This document shows, one piece after another, positions 44,901 through 54,264 of a DNA stretch of 64,000 nt. The notes under the pieces are model-generated. The model searched no databases. It had not been told where the DNA came from and was given only the letters and a program-made list of their open reading frames with translations. Positions within the stretch are counted from its first letter, which is position 1, and the number at the start of each line of letters is the position of its first letter. Origin of the DNA: Anaerorhabdus sp036636695 (GTDB taxonomy: Bacteria > Bacillota_I > Bacilli_A > Erysipelotrichales > Erysipelotrichaceae); the NCBI RefSeq assembly GCF_036636695.1, contig NZ_JAVWNW010000011.1; one strand, 5' to 3'. The translations under genes and the position numbers were made by a program.

Positions 44901-46114
44901 AAAAAGTTAGAGAAGATTTTCCAATGTTTAAAAATAATCCAAATGTAATTTATTTGGATAATGCATCAACTACATTTAAACCTCAATGTGTTATTGACGC
45001 TGTAAATGACTATTATGTAAATGAAAGTGTAAATGTTCATCGAGGAGATTATGATTTATCTTATCAAGTTTCCAAAGAATATGAAGATGCAAGAGAAACA
45101 GTTGCGAAATTCATTAATGCAGAACCAAGAGAAATCGTTTTTACATCTGGTGCAAGTATGTCCTTAAATTTAGTTGCATATGGCTATGGACGTAAATTTC
45201 TAAAAAAAGGAGATGTTATCCTTTCTACTGAAGCAGAGCATGCATCTAATATTTTACCTTGGTTTAAAGTCTGTGAAGAAGTTGAAACGACGATTGAGTA
45301 CATTCCATTAACTGATCAAGGAGAAATGACAATTGAAGCATTCAAAAAAGCAATTGAATCATATCCAAATGTAAAAGTAATAGCGATGGCTAATGTATCT
45401 AATGTATTAGGGTATTTACAACCAATTGAAGAAATCACAAGAATTGCTCATGAACATGGCGCAATCGTTGTCTGTGATGGAGCACAATCTGTTCCTCATG
45501 TACCATGTGATGTCAAAAAATGGGGTGTTGATTTCTTAGCATTCAGTGGACACAAAATGTGTGCTCCTACAGGTATTGGCGTTCTTTATGGACGTTATGA
45601 TTTACTTCAACTTACAGATCCATTTATGCTTGGTGGTGGCAGCAATGCTCGATTTGATATTTGTGGTAACATTTTATTAAAAGATGCACCTTATAAATTT
45701 GAATCAGGAACACCAGCAATTGAAGCAGTACTTGGACTCAAAGCGGCTGTTGAATACTTACAAAATCTAGGCATGGAAAATGTCTATAAATATGAACATG
45801 AATTAAGAACTTATGCATCAGAAAAATTACAAGAATTAACAAATATTACATTCTTTAATCCACATGCATCTACAGGAATTCTTACATTTAATGTAAACGG
45901 TGTATTTGCTCAAGATGCTGCAAGTTATTTAAGTTCAAAAGGAATTGCAGTTAGATCAGGTAATCATTGTGCCAAAATTCTTATTGAGCTTATAAAAGCA
46001 TCTGAAACAATTCGTTCATCATTCTACTTTTATAATACAAAAGAAGAGGTGGATAAATTTATTGAAACATGCAAAGATATCACAGTTGAAAACTGTGTAG
46101 GCTTGTTTTTCTAG
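44888..46114 (+). CDS. sufS: Cysteine desulfurase SufS
   Basis: PLP enzyme that takes sulfur from cysteine as a persulfide and hands it to SufU. The 408-aa protein has YLDNASTTFKPQ, the PLP lysine in FSGHKMCAPTGIGVLYG, and the catalytic Cys361 in VRSGNHCAKIL. Overlaps sufD by 13 bases and precedes sufU by 15, with AAGGAGGG between. A small deviation: RSGNHCAK replaces the common RxGHHCAQ. Confidence 0.95.
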   Translation: MFDVKKVREDFPMFKNNPNVIYLDNASTTFKPQCVIDAVNDYYVNESVNVHRGDYDLSYQVSKEYEDARETVAKFINAEPREIVFTSGASMSLNLVAYGYGRKFLKKGDVILSTEAEHASNILPWFKVCEEVETTIEYIPLTDQGEMTIEAFKKAIESYPNVKVIAMANVSNVLGYLQPIEEITRIAHEHGAIVVCDGAQSVPHVPCDVKKWGVDFLAFSGHKMCAPTGIGVLYGRYDLLQLTDPFMLGGGSNARFDICGNILLKDAPYKFESGTPAIEAVLGLKAAVEYLQNLGMENVYKYEHELRTYASEKLQELTNITFFNPHASTGILTFNVNGVFAQDAASYLSSKGIAVRSGNHCAKILIELIKASETIRSSFYFYNTKEEVDKFIETCKDITVENCVGLFF

Positions 46115-46129
46115 AAGGAGGGTATAACA

Positions 46130-46576
46130 ATGAATTCATTATTAGATGATCCAGCAGTACTACGTGAACTAATCATGGACCATTATCAATATCCTCGTAA
46201 TCATAAATTAAAAGAAGATGATTCATATGCTTCTGTGCATATGGCATCTGATTCATGTATTGATGATATTACTGTACAAGCGAAGATAAATGGAGAAACG
46301 ATTGAAGATATTTGTTTTGATGGAATTGGATGTACAATTTCAACGGCTTCTACATCAATGATGAGCGAACTACTTATCGGAAAAAACATTGAAGAAGCAA
46401 ATCAAATTATTGAAAACTATTATGCGATGATTAATGAAAAAGAATATGATCCGGAAGTGTTACAAGAAGCGGTAGCCCTTAAAGGAGTTTCTAAACAAGC
46501 GAATCGTATTAATTGTGCAACCATTGGTTGGAAAGCAATCCGCCAAATGATTGATGAAAGTGAGAATAAAAAATAA
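46130..46576 (+). CDS. sufU: SufU, zinc-dependent sulfur transfer protein
   Basis: Accepts sulfur from SufS and delivers it to the SufBCD scaffold. The 148-aa length is right for SufU. The metal ligands are visible: Cys43 with Asp45 (DSCIDD), Cys68 (GIGCTIS) and Cys129 (NCATIGW). The first motif is DSCID instead of the usual PxCGD, so the residue after Cys43 is Ile rather than Gly, but Asp45 is kept. The stop codon shares a base with the sufB start. Confidence 0.94.
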   Translation: MNSLLDDPAVLRELIMDHYQYPRNHKLKEDDSYASVHMASDSCIDDITVQAKINGETIEDICFDGIGCTISTASTSMMSELLIGKNIEEANQIIENYYAMINEKEYDPEVLQEAVALKGVSKQANRINCATIGWKAIRQMIDESENKK

Positions 46577-47979
46577 TGACTCAAGATGATGTACTAAAAA
46601 CACAGGATGAGTATAAATATGGGTTTAGTGATGAAGATGTCAGCGTATATAAAACAAAAAAAGGTTTAACGGCTGACACAGTTCGTGAAATATCAAAAAT
46701 TAAGAATGAGCCTGACTGGATGTTAGAATTACGATTGAAGGCTTTTGAAATTTTTGAAAGAATGCCTATGCAAACATGGGGACCGAGCTTAGAATCACTT
46801 AATTTTGATGATTATACGTATTATATTCGTCCAAGTAATGATAAAGAAACAAAATGGGAAGAAGTTCCAGAAACAATTAAAAACACCTTTGATCGTTTGG
46901 GAATACCAGAAGCAGAACAAAAATTTCTTGCAGGAGTATCCACACAATATGAATCAGAAGTTGTTTATCATAACATGCTGAAAGAAGTTGAAGATAAAGG
47001 TGTTATTTTTCTAGATACGGATACGGCACTTAAAGAACATCCAGATTTGTTTAGAAAATATTTTGGGAAAATTGTATCAGCGGCAGACAATAAGTTTGCG
47101 GCATTAAATAGTGCAGTTTGGTCAGGGGGATCATTTATTTATGTTCCTCCAGGAGTTACTTTAGATAAGCCACTCCAATCTTATTTTAGAATTAATACTG
47201 AACGTATGGGACAATTTGAGCGTACTTGTATTATTGTCGATAAAGGCGCAGATTTACACTATGTAGAAGGCTGCACAGCACCGACATACTCAAAAGATTC
47301 ATTGCATGCGGCAGTGGTAGAAATCTTTGTTGAAGAAGGAGCTAAATGTCGCTATTCAACAGTACAAAACTGGTCGGGTAATATCTTGAACCTTGTGACA
47401 AAGCGTGCGAAAGTTGAAGCTCATGGTGCGATGGAATGGATTGATGGAAACATTGGATCACATATTACAATGAAATATCCAGCATGTATACTTGCAGGAG
47501 AATATGCAAGAGGAATGACAATTTCGATTGCAGTTGCAAGCGAGAATCAAATACAAGATGCAGGAGCTAAAATGATTCATTTAGCACCTCATACATCAAG
47601 TACAATTATTTCTAAATCAGTTGCTCGTAAAGGTGGGGCTGTAAACTACCGTGGTTTAGTGATGCATGGGAATCAAGCAGCATACAGTAAATCTAAAGTA
47701 GAATGTGATACTTTGATTCTAGATAAGATATCAACAAGTGATACAATTCCTACAAATACAAGTAGAAATCGTACAAGCACACTAGAGCATGAAGCAACAG
47801 TATCAAAAATATCAGAAGAACAATTATTCTATTTAATGTCACGTGGTTTAACGAAATCACAGGCAACAGAAATGATTATCATGGGATTCTTGGAACCATT
47901 CACTAGAGAATTACCAATGGAATATGCAGTTGAATTAAATCAATTGTTAAAATTAGACATGGAAGGATCAATCGGTTAA
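46576..47979 (+). CDS. sufB: SufB, scaffold of the SUF system
   Basis: Main scaffold on which Fe-S clusters are built, with SufC and SufD. The 467-aa protein has the full SufB plan: N-terminal EYKYGFSDEDVSVYKTKKGL, the central GVIFLDTDTALKEHP, AALNSAVWSGGSFIYVPPGV, beta-helix core with CTAPTYS, and C-terminal SEEQLFYLMSRGLTKSQATEMIIMGF. Its last codons form part of a terminator-like hairpin. Order sufC-sufD-sufS-sufU-sufB is that of Bacillus. Confidence 0.97.
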   Translation: MTQDDVLKTQDEYKYGFSDEDVSVYKTKKGLTADTVREISKIKNEPDWMLELRLKAFEIFERMPMQTWGPSLESLNFDDYTYYIRPSNDKETKWEEVPETIKNTFDRLGIPEAEQKFLAGVSTQYESEVVYHNMLKEVEDKGVIFLDTDTALKEHPDLFRKYFGKIVSAADNKFAALNSAVWSGGSFIYVPPGVTLDKPLQSYFRINTERMGQFERTCIIVDKGADLHYVEGCTAPTYSKDSLHAAVVEIFVEEGAKCRYSTVQNWSGNILNLVTKRAKVEAHGAMEWIDGNIGSHITMKYPACILAGEYARGMTISIAVASENQIQDAGAKMIHLAPHTSSTIISKSVARKGGAVNYRGLVMHGNQAAYSKSKVECDTLILDKISTSDTIPTNTSRNRTSTLEHEATVSKISEEQLFYLMSRGLTKSQATEMIIMGFLEPFTRELPMEYAVELNQLLKLDMEGSIG

Positions 47980-47993
47980 GATTGGTCCTTTAC
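47965..47993 (+). terminator. Terminator overlapping the sufB stop
   Basis: Nine-pair stem GGATCAATC/GATTGGTCC followed by TTTACTT. An extended -10 TGCTATAAT follows at 47998-48006 and probably starts the next transcript. Confidence 0.65.
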
Positions 47994-48030
47994 TTCGTGC
48001 TATAATAGAGATACAAGAAGAGGTATTCTA

Positions 48031-48561
48031 ATGGAAAAAAATGAATTGAGAACATTGGCACTTAAAAAACGTAAAGAGTGTCCTGAAAAAGGTGATAAAA
48101 GCCGTATAATTGCACTTCGTGTACTTGATGAAATTAAAGACAAACAAGTTATTGGCCTTTATGTAAGTAAAGGTGATGAAGTTGAAACACATGATTTAAT
48201 TCAAACTTGTTTGAGCCAAGGTAAAACAGTAGTTGTGCCTAAGGTAATAAAGAAAACAATTATTTTTGTTGAAATTAAATCAATGGATGATTTAGAACCA
48301 GGAGTTTTTGGTTTGTTAGAACCAAAATCAAATGATGAATATGATTTATCAAAAATTGAAATTATGATTATCCCAATGGTAGGATTTGATTCTTTAAAAC
48401 ATCGTATTGGATATGGTAAAGGTTATTATGATTCAGTTTTGGATAAAATACAATGTGATTTTGTAGGCATTGCATATGCTTGTCAACAAGTGGAAGATTT
48501 CATTTGTTCAGTACATGATGTTCCAATGACGAAGATTCTGACAGAATATTCTGAGTTTTAG
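48031..48561 (+). CDS. 5-formyltetrahydrofolate cyclo-ligase
   Basis: Converts 5-formyl-THF to 5,10-methenyl-THF with ATP, recovering the storage folate. The 176-aa protein begins EKNELRTLALKKRKECP and ends with the family signature RIGYGKGYYDSVLDKI, plus IPMVGFD before it. The N-terminal ALKKR segment carries the substrate-binding Arg/Lys region. Preceded by AAGAAGAGG and a TGCTATAAT promoter. Confidence 0.95.
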   Translation: MEKNELRTLALKKRKECPEKGDKSRIIALRVLDEIKDKQVIGLYVSKGDEVETHDLIQTCLSQGKTVVVPKVIKKTIIFVEIKSMDDLEPGVFGLLEPKSNDEYDLSKIEIMIIPMVGFDSLKHRIGYGKGYYDSVLDKIQCDFVGIAYACQQVEDFICSVHDVPMTKILTEYSEF

Positions 48562-48574
48562 ATAAAGAAAAGAA

Positions 48575-49267
48575 GTGAATTGTTTGAAACATTCTACGCA
48601 AGTTTCAGACTCTTTAGGACTTGGATTACTTTTAACGCTTAGCGGTGGATTTATGGATGCATATTCATATTTATTTCGAGGTAAAGTTTTTGCCAATGCT
48701 CAAACAGGAAATATTTTACTATTAGGTATAAATATTTTCGAAGGTCAATGGGAAAATACGATTAAATATTTAATTCCTATCATTGCATTTTCAATAGGGA
48801 TTGCTATTGCGGATATTGTAAGAAGAAAACTAAAAGAGCGAAAAAGTATTCATTGGAGACAAATCGCAATAGTAACAGAAGCGATGATTTTACTATTGGT
48901 AGGATTTTTACCACAAGAATTAAATTTGGTTGCGAATAGTTTAATTTCTCTAGTATGTGGACTTCAAATAGAAAGTTTTAAGAAAATACGTGGATTAGGA
49001 GCAGCAACAACAATGTGTGTTGGAAATCTTAGATATGCTACTGAATGGTTATGTGAGTATGCATATACAAAAAATCAAGATGCGATTGAAAAAGGTTGGC
49101 TCTATCTAGCTGTAATTTTATTTTTTGTCTTTGGAGCGATTATTGGGAGTATATGTATAAAATATTTAGGACAATATTCAATTTTTATCTGTTCAATGAT
49201 TTTAATAGTAGGGTTTATTAGCATGTTTTATGATAAAGAAAAAATAATGCAGTCAAAACAAGAATGA
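48575..49267 (+). CDS. DUF1275 (YoaK-type) membrane protein
   Basis: A membrane protein of about 230 aa with six or so hydrophobic segments and the DUF1275 signature GGFMDAYSYLFRGKVFANAQTGNILLLG near the N terminus, with LVCGLQIESFKK and GVGNLR-like TTMCVGNLRYATE further on. Function unknown. The start is uncertain: GTG 48575 gives an odd MNCL extension, while TTG 48584 would start MKHSTQVSDS with AGAAGTGA as ribosome binding site. It follows the cyclo-ligase by 13 bases and is probably co-transcribed. Confidence 0.85.
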   Translation: MNCLKHSTQVSDSLGLGLLLTLSGGFMDAYSYLFRGKVFANAQTGNILLLGINIFEGQWENTIKYLIPIIAFSIGIAIADIVRRKLKERKSIHWRQIAIVTEAMILLLVGFLPQELNLVANSLISLVCGLQIESFKKIRGLGAATTMCVGNLRYATEWLCEYAYTKNQDAIEKGWLYLAVILFFVFGAIIGSICIKYLGQYSIFICSMILIVGFISMFYDKEKIMQSKQE

Positions 49268-49284
49268 AAATTCTTGTTTTTTTT
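49255..49284 (+). terminator. Terminator after the DUF1275 gene
   Basis: Eleven-pair stem AAAACAAGAAT/ATTCTTGTTTT with a GAAA tetraloop. Confidence 0.85.
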
Positions 49285-49293
49285 GTTCGCTCA

Positions 49294-49341
49294 TTGACAA
49301 TTGTAAGTGAAGCATGTATGATTTCTTTAACGACAAATGTA
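49294..49341 (+). promoter_or_regulatory. BlaI-type tandem operators and promoter of the M56/BlaI pair
   Basis: Promoter TTGACA (49294-49299), 17-bp spacer, TATGAT (49317-49322). Two near-identical sites, GACAATTGTA (49296-49305) and GACAAATGTA (49332-49341), 36 bp apart, match the ACAnnTGT dyad core recognised by BlaI/MecI/CopY repressors. The first overlaps the -35 box and the second lies downstream of the transcript start, so binding would block transcription. Confidence 0.75.
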
Positions 49342-49357
49342 AGTGAGGAGAAAACTT

Positions 49358-51601
49358 ATGGAAAAAATGATTCGTATGCTTTTTGAAGTTTCACTGACAA
49401 TGACAGTTATTATTCTTATCATGCTTATTTTAAAACCATTATTCAAAAGAAAATATGGTGTTACTATGCGATATTTTATTTGGATGTTTATCATGATACG
49501 CTTACTTTTGCCAATAAATATTTCTTTTCCCAAAGCAATTCAAGTTGAAGTTCTAACCAATCAGCAAGCCTTTATTTTACCAATGCAGAGCATGCAACAA
49601 GAGAAACTACCGAATGAGTCTTTCTTGCAAGAGAAACCTTCAACTAATTTGGTAGGTGATGATGCATCTTTAGCGATGAATAATCAAGTTACTGCTCCCA
49701 CACAGTCACTTTCATCATTAATATGTCTAGGGATTTTCTGGTTCTTTGGTTGTATCACAACCTTTGTGTATCACGTGAGTAAATATCTTTACTATGCCAA
49801 AAAAGTTAAACAAACAAATATTGAATGTACAAAAGATATTCAGGATATAATGAAAAATATTTCTGCCAAATATCATAGAAAAGCAGTACTTAAGATTTAT
49901 GAAAATCATTTTATTTCAAGTCCAATGTTGATGGGGTTGTGTAAACCACATATCCTTATCACAGATTCACTTCTTCCAAAGCAACAACAAGAAATAATTC
50001 TTGAACATGAATTTATTCATTATCGTAGGCATGATCTTTATTTTAAATTGGGCTTATTTCTTGTGAAGTGTATTCATTGGTTTAATCCATTGGTGTATAT
50101 CATGATTCAAGAAGCTGATAAAGATATCGAATTTTCATGTGATGAACTTATTTTGAAGGATGCATCAATTGCCTATAGAAAAGAATATGGAAGGACAATA
50201 CTTGCAATCCTACGTTCCAATATAACGAAGCAATCCATGATTTTCACAACGAGTTTCAATGGTAATAAAAAAACAGTGGAAGAGAGATTCACTATGTTGA
50301 CAGATACATCGAAAAAATCTAAAGGGTTGAAAATAATTCTAATCTCATTCATATCGATTGTTCTTGTGACTTCCTTGATTTCTTGTGTGAAATTGGTGAA
50401 GATTAATGATGTTGTATCCATGAGTGAAAAAAACAATGAAACAGTTTATACATTTTTCGGTGATATTCAATTTGTTTTTGACAAGAAAAGTGGACTGACA
50501 CTTGATAATGTCGAAGTAGACGAAACTGTAAAAGAAGAAAATATTACTTTCACACTATCTTATTTAAATGAATACCAAGAACCAATTGTTATCGAAATGA
50601 TTATTGTAAGAGGAAGTGAAGAAAATTTTCAGCATGAGTTATATGATGGTATTTATTTCACTAATTCAAACTACAAAATATACTATAAAGATGTACAGAA
50701 AGTTTCAGTCTATGGATTCAAAGGAAAATTTAAATTTTTCTACAAGGGAACGGAATTTAATGATGAAACCATTAACGAAGGAATTGATACATGTTTAATT
50801 GCGACAGTGAATGGCGAGTATGACGTTGATATATCATACCTTGTTGAATATTCTGAAATGGCAGATAACATGGGTCTAGGAATTGAGATTTTAGTGGATG
50901 GGATTGCGAACACAATTCTTCCTTATGGATATAAAGTAAATGATGAAATACTTAAAGCATGCAATATCAGTGAGAATAAATATGGGTATATTGGGGCGTA
51001 TAAGCTAAATGAACGACTTGTTGATGGAATGGAGGAACGATTAAATGATGTAAAATTTTCTATGTATGGACAACCAAAAAGCGTGATCGTTAGTGTAGAT
51101 AAAGTAATTTATAATAATCACAATGAGTATGGACTTGAACGTATCATGGAAGTTTGTACAGAGGAATTTGCGCAAGAATTAGAAGAATACAAATTAGATT
51201 ATATTCACATGGATAGGTATCGTGAATATATTTTAGAAGATTCCAATGATACAATCCTCAAGGTAAAAGATATTTTAGATGAAACAATTCAACTTTCATA
51301 TAATCCAACAACAAAGAAATTGTGGTTTTATCAAACAATTAATAAGAATACAAAAAAAATACCACTTCTTTGTATGCAATTTGAATTTAGAGAAGATGGA
51401 GGTGGCGGTATTCGTAGTGTAGGAACATTGCCATTGAGTGAATACTCAGAATATATGTTTGAAGAGACAGATTTTTTAGTAAAAGTTGAATTAGAACTTT
51501 CAGAAGAAGAAAAAAAGATTTATGCAGAATCATTTAGTTTGTTAAATACGAAAAGAGATACAATCACTGTGGATTGGCAAAGGAGCAGTAGAGATGAATA
51601 A
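49358..51601 (+). CDS. BlaR1/MecR1-like M56 metallopeptidase sensor
   Basis: Membrane zinc protease that probably senses an outside signal and inactivates the BlaI-like repressor. From ATG 49358 (GAGGAG 49345-49350) it is 747 aa. Membrane segments flank a cytoplasmic M56 peptidase domain with HEFIH at 217-221. A further membrane segment (about 325-345, ending LISC) leads to an external C-terminal region of about 400 residues that does not look like the penicillin-binding sensor of BlaR1. The signal is thus probably not a beta-lactam. Overlaps the repressor gene by 8 bases; the usual blaI-blaR order is reversed. Confidence 0.88.
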   Translation: MEKMIRMLFEVSLTMTVIILIMLILKPLFKRKYGVTMRYFIWMFIMIRLLLPINISFPKAIQVEVLTNQQAFILPMQSMQQEKLPNESFLQEKPSTNLVGDDASLAMNNQVTAPTQSLSSLICLGIFWFFGCITTFVYHVSKYLYYAKKVKQTNIECTKDIQDIMKNISAKYHRKAVLKIYENHFISSPMLMGLCKPHILITDSLLPKQQQEIILEHEFIHYRRHDLYFKLGLFLVKCIHWFNPLVYIMIQEADKDIEFSCDELILKDASIAYRKEYGRTILAILRSNITKQSMIFTTSFNGNKKTVEERFTMLTDTSKKSKGLKIILISFISIVLVTSLISCVKLVKINDVVSMSEKNNETVYTFFGDIQFVFDKKSGLTLDNVEVDETVKEENITFTLSYLNEYQEPIVIEMIIVRGSEENFQHELYDGIYFTNSNYKIYYKDVQKVSVYGFKGKFKFFYKGTEFNDETINEGIDTCLIATVNGEYDVDISYLVEYSEMADNMGLGIEILVDGIANTILPYGYKVNDEILKACNISENKYGYIGAYKLNERLVDGMEERLNDVKFSMYGQPKSVIVSVDKVIYNNHNEYGLERIMEVCTEEFAQELEEYKLDYIHMDRYREYILEDSNDTILKVKDILDETIQLSYNPTTKKLWFYQTINKNTKKIPLLCMQFEFREDGGGGIRSVGTLPLSEYSEYMFEETDFLVKVELELSEEEKKIYAESFSLLNTKRDTITVDWQRSSRDE

Positions 51602-51962
51602 AATGAAAAAAATACCAGAAGCAGAGTTAGAAGTTATGAATGTTCTTTGGAAGGCAACAGTGCCATTAAAGACGAGTGAGATTGTTGAACTTTTGGATAA
51701 GGCATGGGCAATGTCGACAGTACAAGTTTTATTGACACGATTAGAAGAAAGAGGTTACGTACAAGGCAATAAAGAAAAAAGACTTAAATATTATCAAGCA
51801 ATTTTAAAAGAAGAAGACTATAAAAAAGCAGAAACATCATGGCTATATACAAAAATTCATAATAGTTCAATGAAAAGTTTGATATCCTCATTGATTGACT
51901 CAGAGGAATTGACACATGATGATATAAATGAATTGGAAGAAATTTTAAATAGATTAAAGTAA
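51594..51962 (+). CDS. BlaI/MecI-family repressor
   Basis: Winged-helix repressor, 122 aa: KKIPEAELEVMNVLWKATVPL, then KAWAMSTVQVLLTRLEERGYV and a C-terminal helical dimerisation part. It is expected to bind the two ACAnnTGT sites ahead of the M56 gene and to be inactivated by that protease, forming an autoregulated pair. No beta-lactamase or other obvious effector is within the window. Confidence 0.92.
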   Translation: MNKMKKIPEAELEVMNVLWKATVPLKTSEIVELLDKAWAMSTVQVLLTRLEERGYVQGNKEKRLKYYQAILKEEDYKKAETSWLYTKIHNSSMKSLISSLIDSEELTHDDINELEEILNRLK

Positions 51963-51985
51963 GATCAGGACTTCTGATCTTTTCT
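51961..51985 (+). terminator. First terminator after the BlaI-like gene
   Basis: Eight-pair stem AAGATCAG/CTGATCTT, followed by TTC, overlapping the stop codon. Confidence 0.7.
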
Positions 51986-52010
51986 AATATGGACAATTAT
52001 AAATGTGAGA

Positions 52011-52039
52011 GTAATTGCGCAATCAATTACTTTTTTTTA
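52011..52039 (+). terminator. Second terminator ahead of priA
   Basis: Seven-pair stem GTAATTG/CAATTAC with loop CGCAAT and eight T. Two terminators within 80 bases isolate the BlaR/BlaI pair from priA. Confidence 0.8.
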
Positions 52040-52086
52040 TCGATTATAAAGATGATGTGATAAAATAGGTAGGCAGGAGGACGCCT

Positions 52087-54255
52087 ATGAACTTAATTGA
52101 GTGTTGGATAGAATATCCTACTTATTTCTTGGATCAAACATATTCATATATCTCTGATGATGACTCAATCGTGCCAGGTGTTCGTGTTGCAATCGAGTTT
52201 AATCATAAAGAGTTAATCGGATTTGTTGATTCCGTTACAAAATATAATTCTAAAGAAGAAATAGAAAGTATCAAAGGGTTTGCATGCAAACCTATTTTGC
52301 GTCGTATTGATGATGAGCCGTACTTGACAGATGAATTGATAGATTTAGCTAAATGGATGGCTTTTGAAACAATATCTCCTACGATTAGCTGTTTTAAAAC
52401 GATGTTGCCTTCAAAGTTAAAGCCAAGTAGTAACAATCAAAAAATACTTTTAGAGAAATGGGTGGAGGCGACTGATGTTGAAGTATCACTTACTCCTAAA
52501 CAATTAATTGCGTACAGTGAAATAGTAGAAAATGGAAGAATGCGATACACTGAACTTCGTAAAAAATACCCTAGTTTTGCCAAGGTGCTAGTTGATAAGG
52601 GTGCATTACGCTTGGTAGAAGAAGAAAAGAAAGCTAAGCAAATTACTGATATAGAAATAAAGAATGCCTTTGCATTAACTGATTGTCAACAAGAAGCGAT
52701 TGATAAAATTAGAAATTCAGATAAGAATACAGTTTTATTACACGGAATAACTGGAAGTGGGAAGACTGAAATCTATCTACAACTGACTAGTGAAATTATT
52801 GAAAATGGAAGACAAGTATTGATATTGGTTCCAGAAATCAGTTTAACACCTCAAATGGTTAATCGCGTTCAAAGTAGATTTGGTGATGCAGTTGCGATTT
52901 ATCATTCGGGTTTAAATGACCAAGAAAAATATGAACAGTACCAACGCGTTAAATTAGGTGAAGTTTCTGTTGTGGTGGGTACAAGGTCTTCAATATTTAT
53001 GCCTTTTGAAAGTTTGGGTTTGGTTATTTTAGATGAAGAACATGATTCATCATACAAGCAAGACAATACACCGCAATATCATTGCCGTGACATCGCGATT
53101 CATCGAGCTGAGTACTTTGGGTGCAAAGTGCTATTAGGTAGCGCTACACCTTCGCTAGACTCTTATGCGAGGGCATTGCGTGGAGTATATGATTTAGTTG
53201 AACTGAAACAACGAATTAATGAAACATTACCGACAATTCATTATGTTAATTTAAAAGATGCAATAAAAAAAGGGCAATCTTATATTGTGAGTGATCGACT
53301 AAAAGAAAGAATTAGCAATTGTCTACAGTATGGTAAACAAGCAATTTTATTACTTAATCGTCGCGGTTATAACACATCATTACGTTGTAATGCATGTGGA
53401 GAAGTACTATATTGTCCACATTGTGATGTGGCATTGAGTTATCATGCGTCTGATCGAAGTTTAAAGTGCCATACTTGTGGGACAACAATCCGCCAAGTAA
53501 GTGAGTGTCCAAAATGTCATTCACACAGTGGATTTTCTGCTTTTGGATTTGGAACACAAAAATTGGAAGAAGAAATACTTAAATTGTATCCACATGCAAG
53601 AGTATTAAGAATGGATGCCGATACGACGAGTAAAAAAAATAGTCATGAAACATATTTAGAAGCATTCGCAAATAAACAAGCAGATATTTTAATAGGGACG
53701 CAAATGATTGCGAAGGGATTGGATTATCCAGATGTAACATTAGTAGGTGTATTAAATGCAGATGCGGGGTTAAATCGAATTGATTATCGTAGTACAGAAG
53801 TTACTTTTGACTTAATTGTACAAGCATCTGGTCGTAGTGGAAGAAGTGAACACCAAGGTGAAGTCATACTTCAAGTATTTGATGATAATCATTACACAAT
53901 TCAAACTGCAATACGACAAGATTATGTAAGTTTCTTCAACCAAGAAATGCAATTTAGAAAAGCAGGGGGATATCCTCCATATACATATATGATTGCGATT
54001 CTAGTTCAAGATAGAGATAACGATAAAGTAAAGACATGGGCTAGAAAAATTAAACAAAATCTACAAGGAGATTTCAAAATTTTAGGACCTTCTGAATTAT
54101 TAAAGATGAAGGATTTATATCGCATGCGACTTTTATTAAAAGGTAGAAATAGCCAAGAACTAAAAGCTGAGGTATCACGAGTAGTAAAAGAATGTGTCAA
54201 AGAAAGAGGATGTCCTACAATTAAAGTAGATGTGAATCCAATGATACTAGACTAG
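52087..54255 (+). CDS. priA: Primosomal replication protein PriA (3'-5' helicase)
   Basis: Restarts stalled replication forks. The 722-aa protein has a DNA-binding N domain, helicase motif I GITGSGKTEIY, DEEH box LDEEHDSSYKQ, the zinc-binding insert with four CxxC pairs (CNACGEVLYCPHC, CHTCG, CPKC), motif V/VI region GTQMIAKGLDYPDVTLV and QASGRSGRSEHQGEVI, and a C-terminal domain. AGGAGG precedes the ATG. It heads a block that in other Firmicutes reads priA-def-fmt-rsmB, but def and fmt are absent here. Confidence 0.96.
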   Translation: MNLIECWIEYPTYFLDQTYSYISDDDSIVPGVRVAIEFNHKELIGFVDSVTKYNSKEEIESIKGFACKPILRRIDDEPYLTDELIDLAKWMAFETISPTISCFKTMLPSKLKPSSNNQKILLEKWVEATDVEVSLTPKQLIAYSEIVENGRMRYTELRKKYPSFAKVLVDKGALRLVEEEKKAKQITDIEIKNAFALTDCQQEAIDKIRNSDKNTVLLHGITGSGKTEIYLQLTSEIIENGRQVLILVPEISLTPQMVNRVQSRFGDAVAIYHSGLNDQEKYEQYQRVKLGEVSVVVGTRSSIFMPFESLGLVILDEEHDSSYKQDNTPQYHCRDIAIHRAEYFGCKVLLGSATPSLDSYARALRGVYDLVELKQRINETLPTIHYVNLKDAIKKGQSYIVSDRLKERISNCLQYGKQAILLLNRRGYNTSLRCNACGEVLYCPHCDVALSYHASDRSLKCHTCGTTIRQVSECPKCHSHSGFSAFGFGTQKLEEEILKLYPHARVLRMDADTTSKKNSHETYLEAFANKQADILIGTQMIAKGLDYPDVTLVGVLNADAGLNRIDYRSTEVTFDLIVQASGRSGRSEHQGEVILQVFDDNHYTIQTAIRQDYVSFFNQEMQFRKAGGYPPYTYMIAILVQDRDNDKVKTWARKIKQNLQGDFKILGPSELLKMKDLYRMRLLLKGRNSQELKAEVSRVVKECVKERGCPTIKVDVNPMILD

Positions 54256-54264
54256 GAGATTAAA

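Noticed and set aside
51986..52010. A third BlaI-type site (GGACAATTATAAATGTGAG)
   Set aside because: The ACA and TGT halves are too far apart for the ACAnnTGT dyad and the position lies between two terminators.
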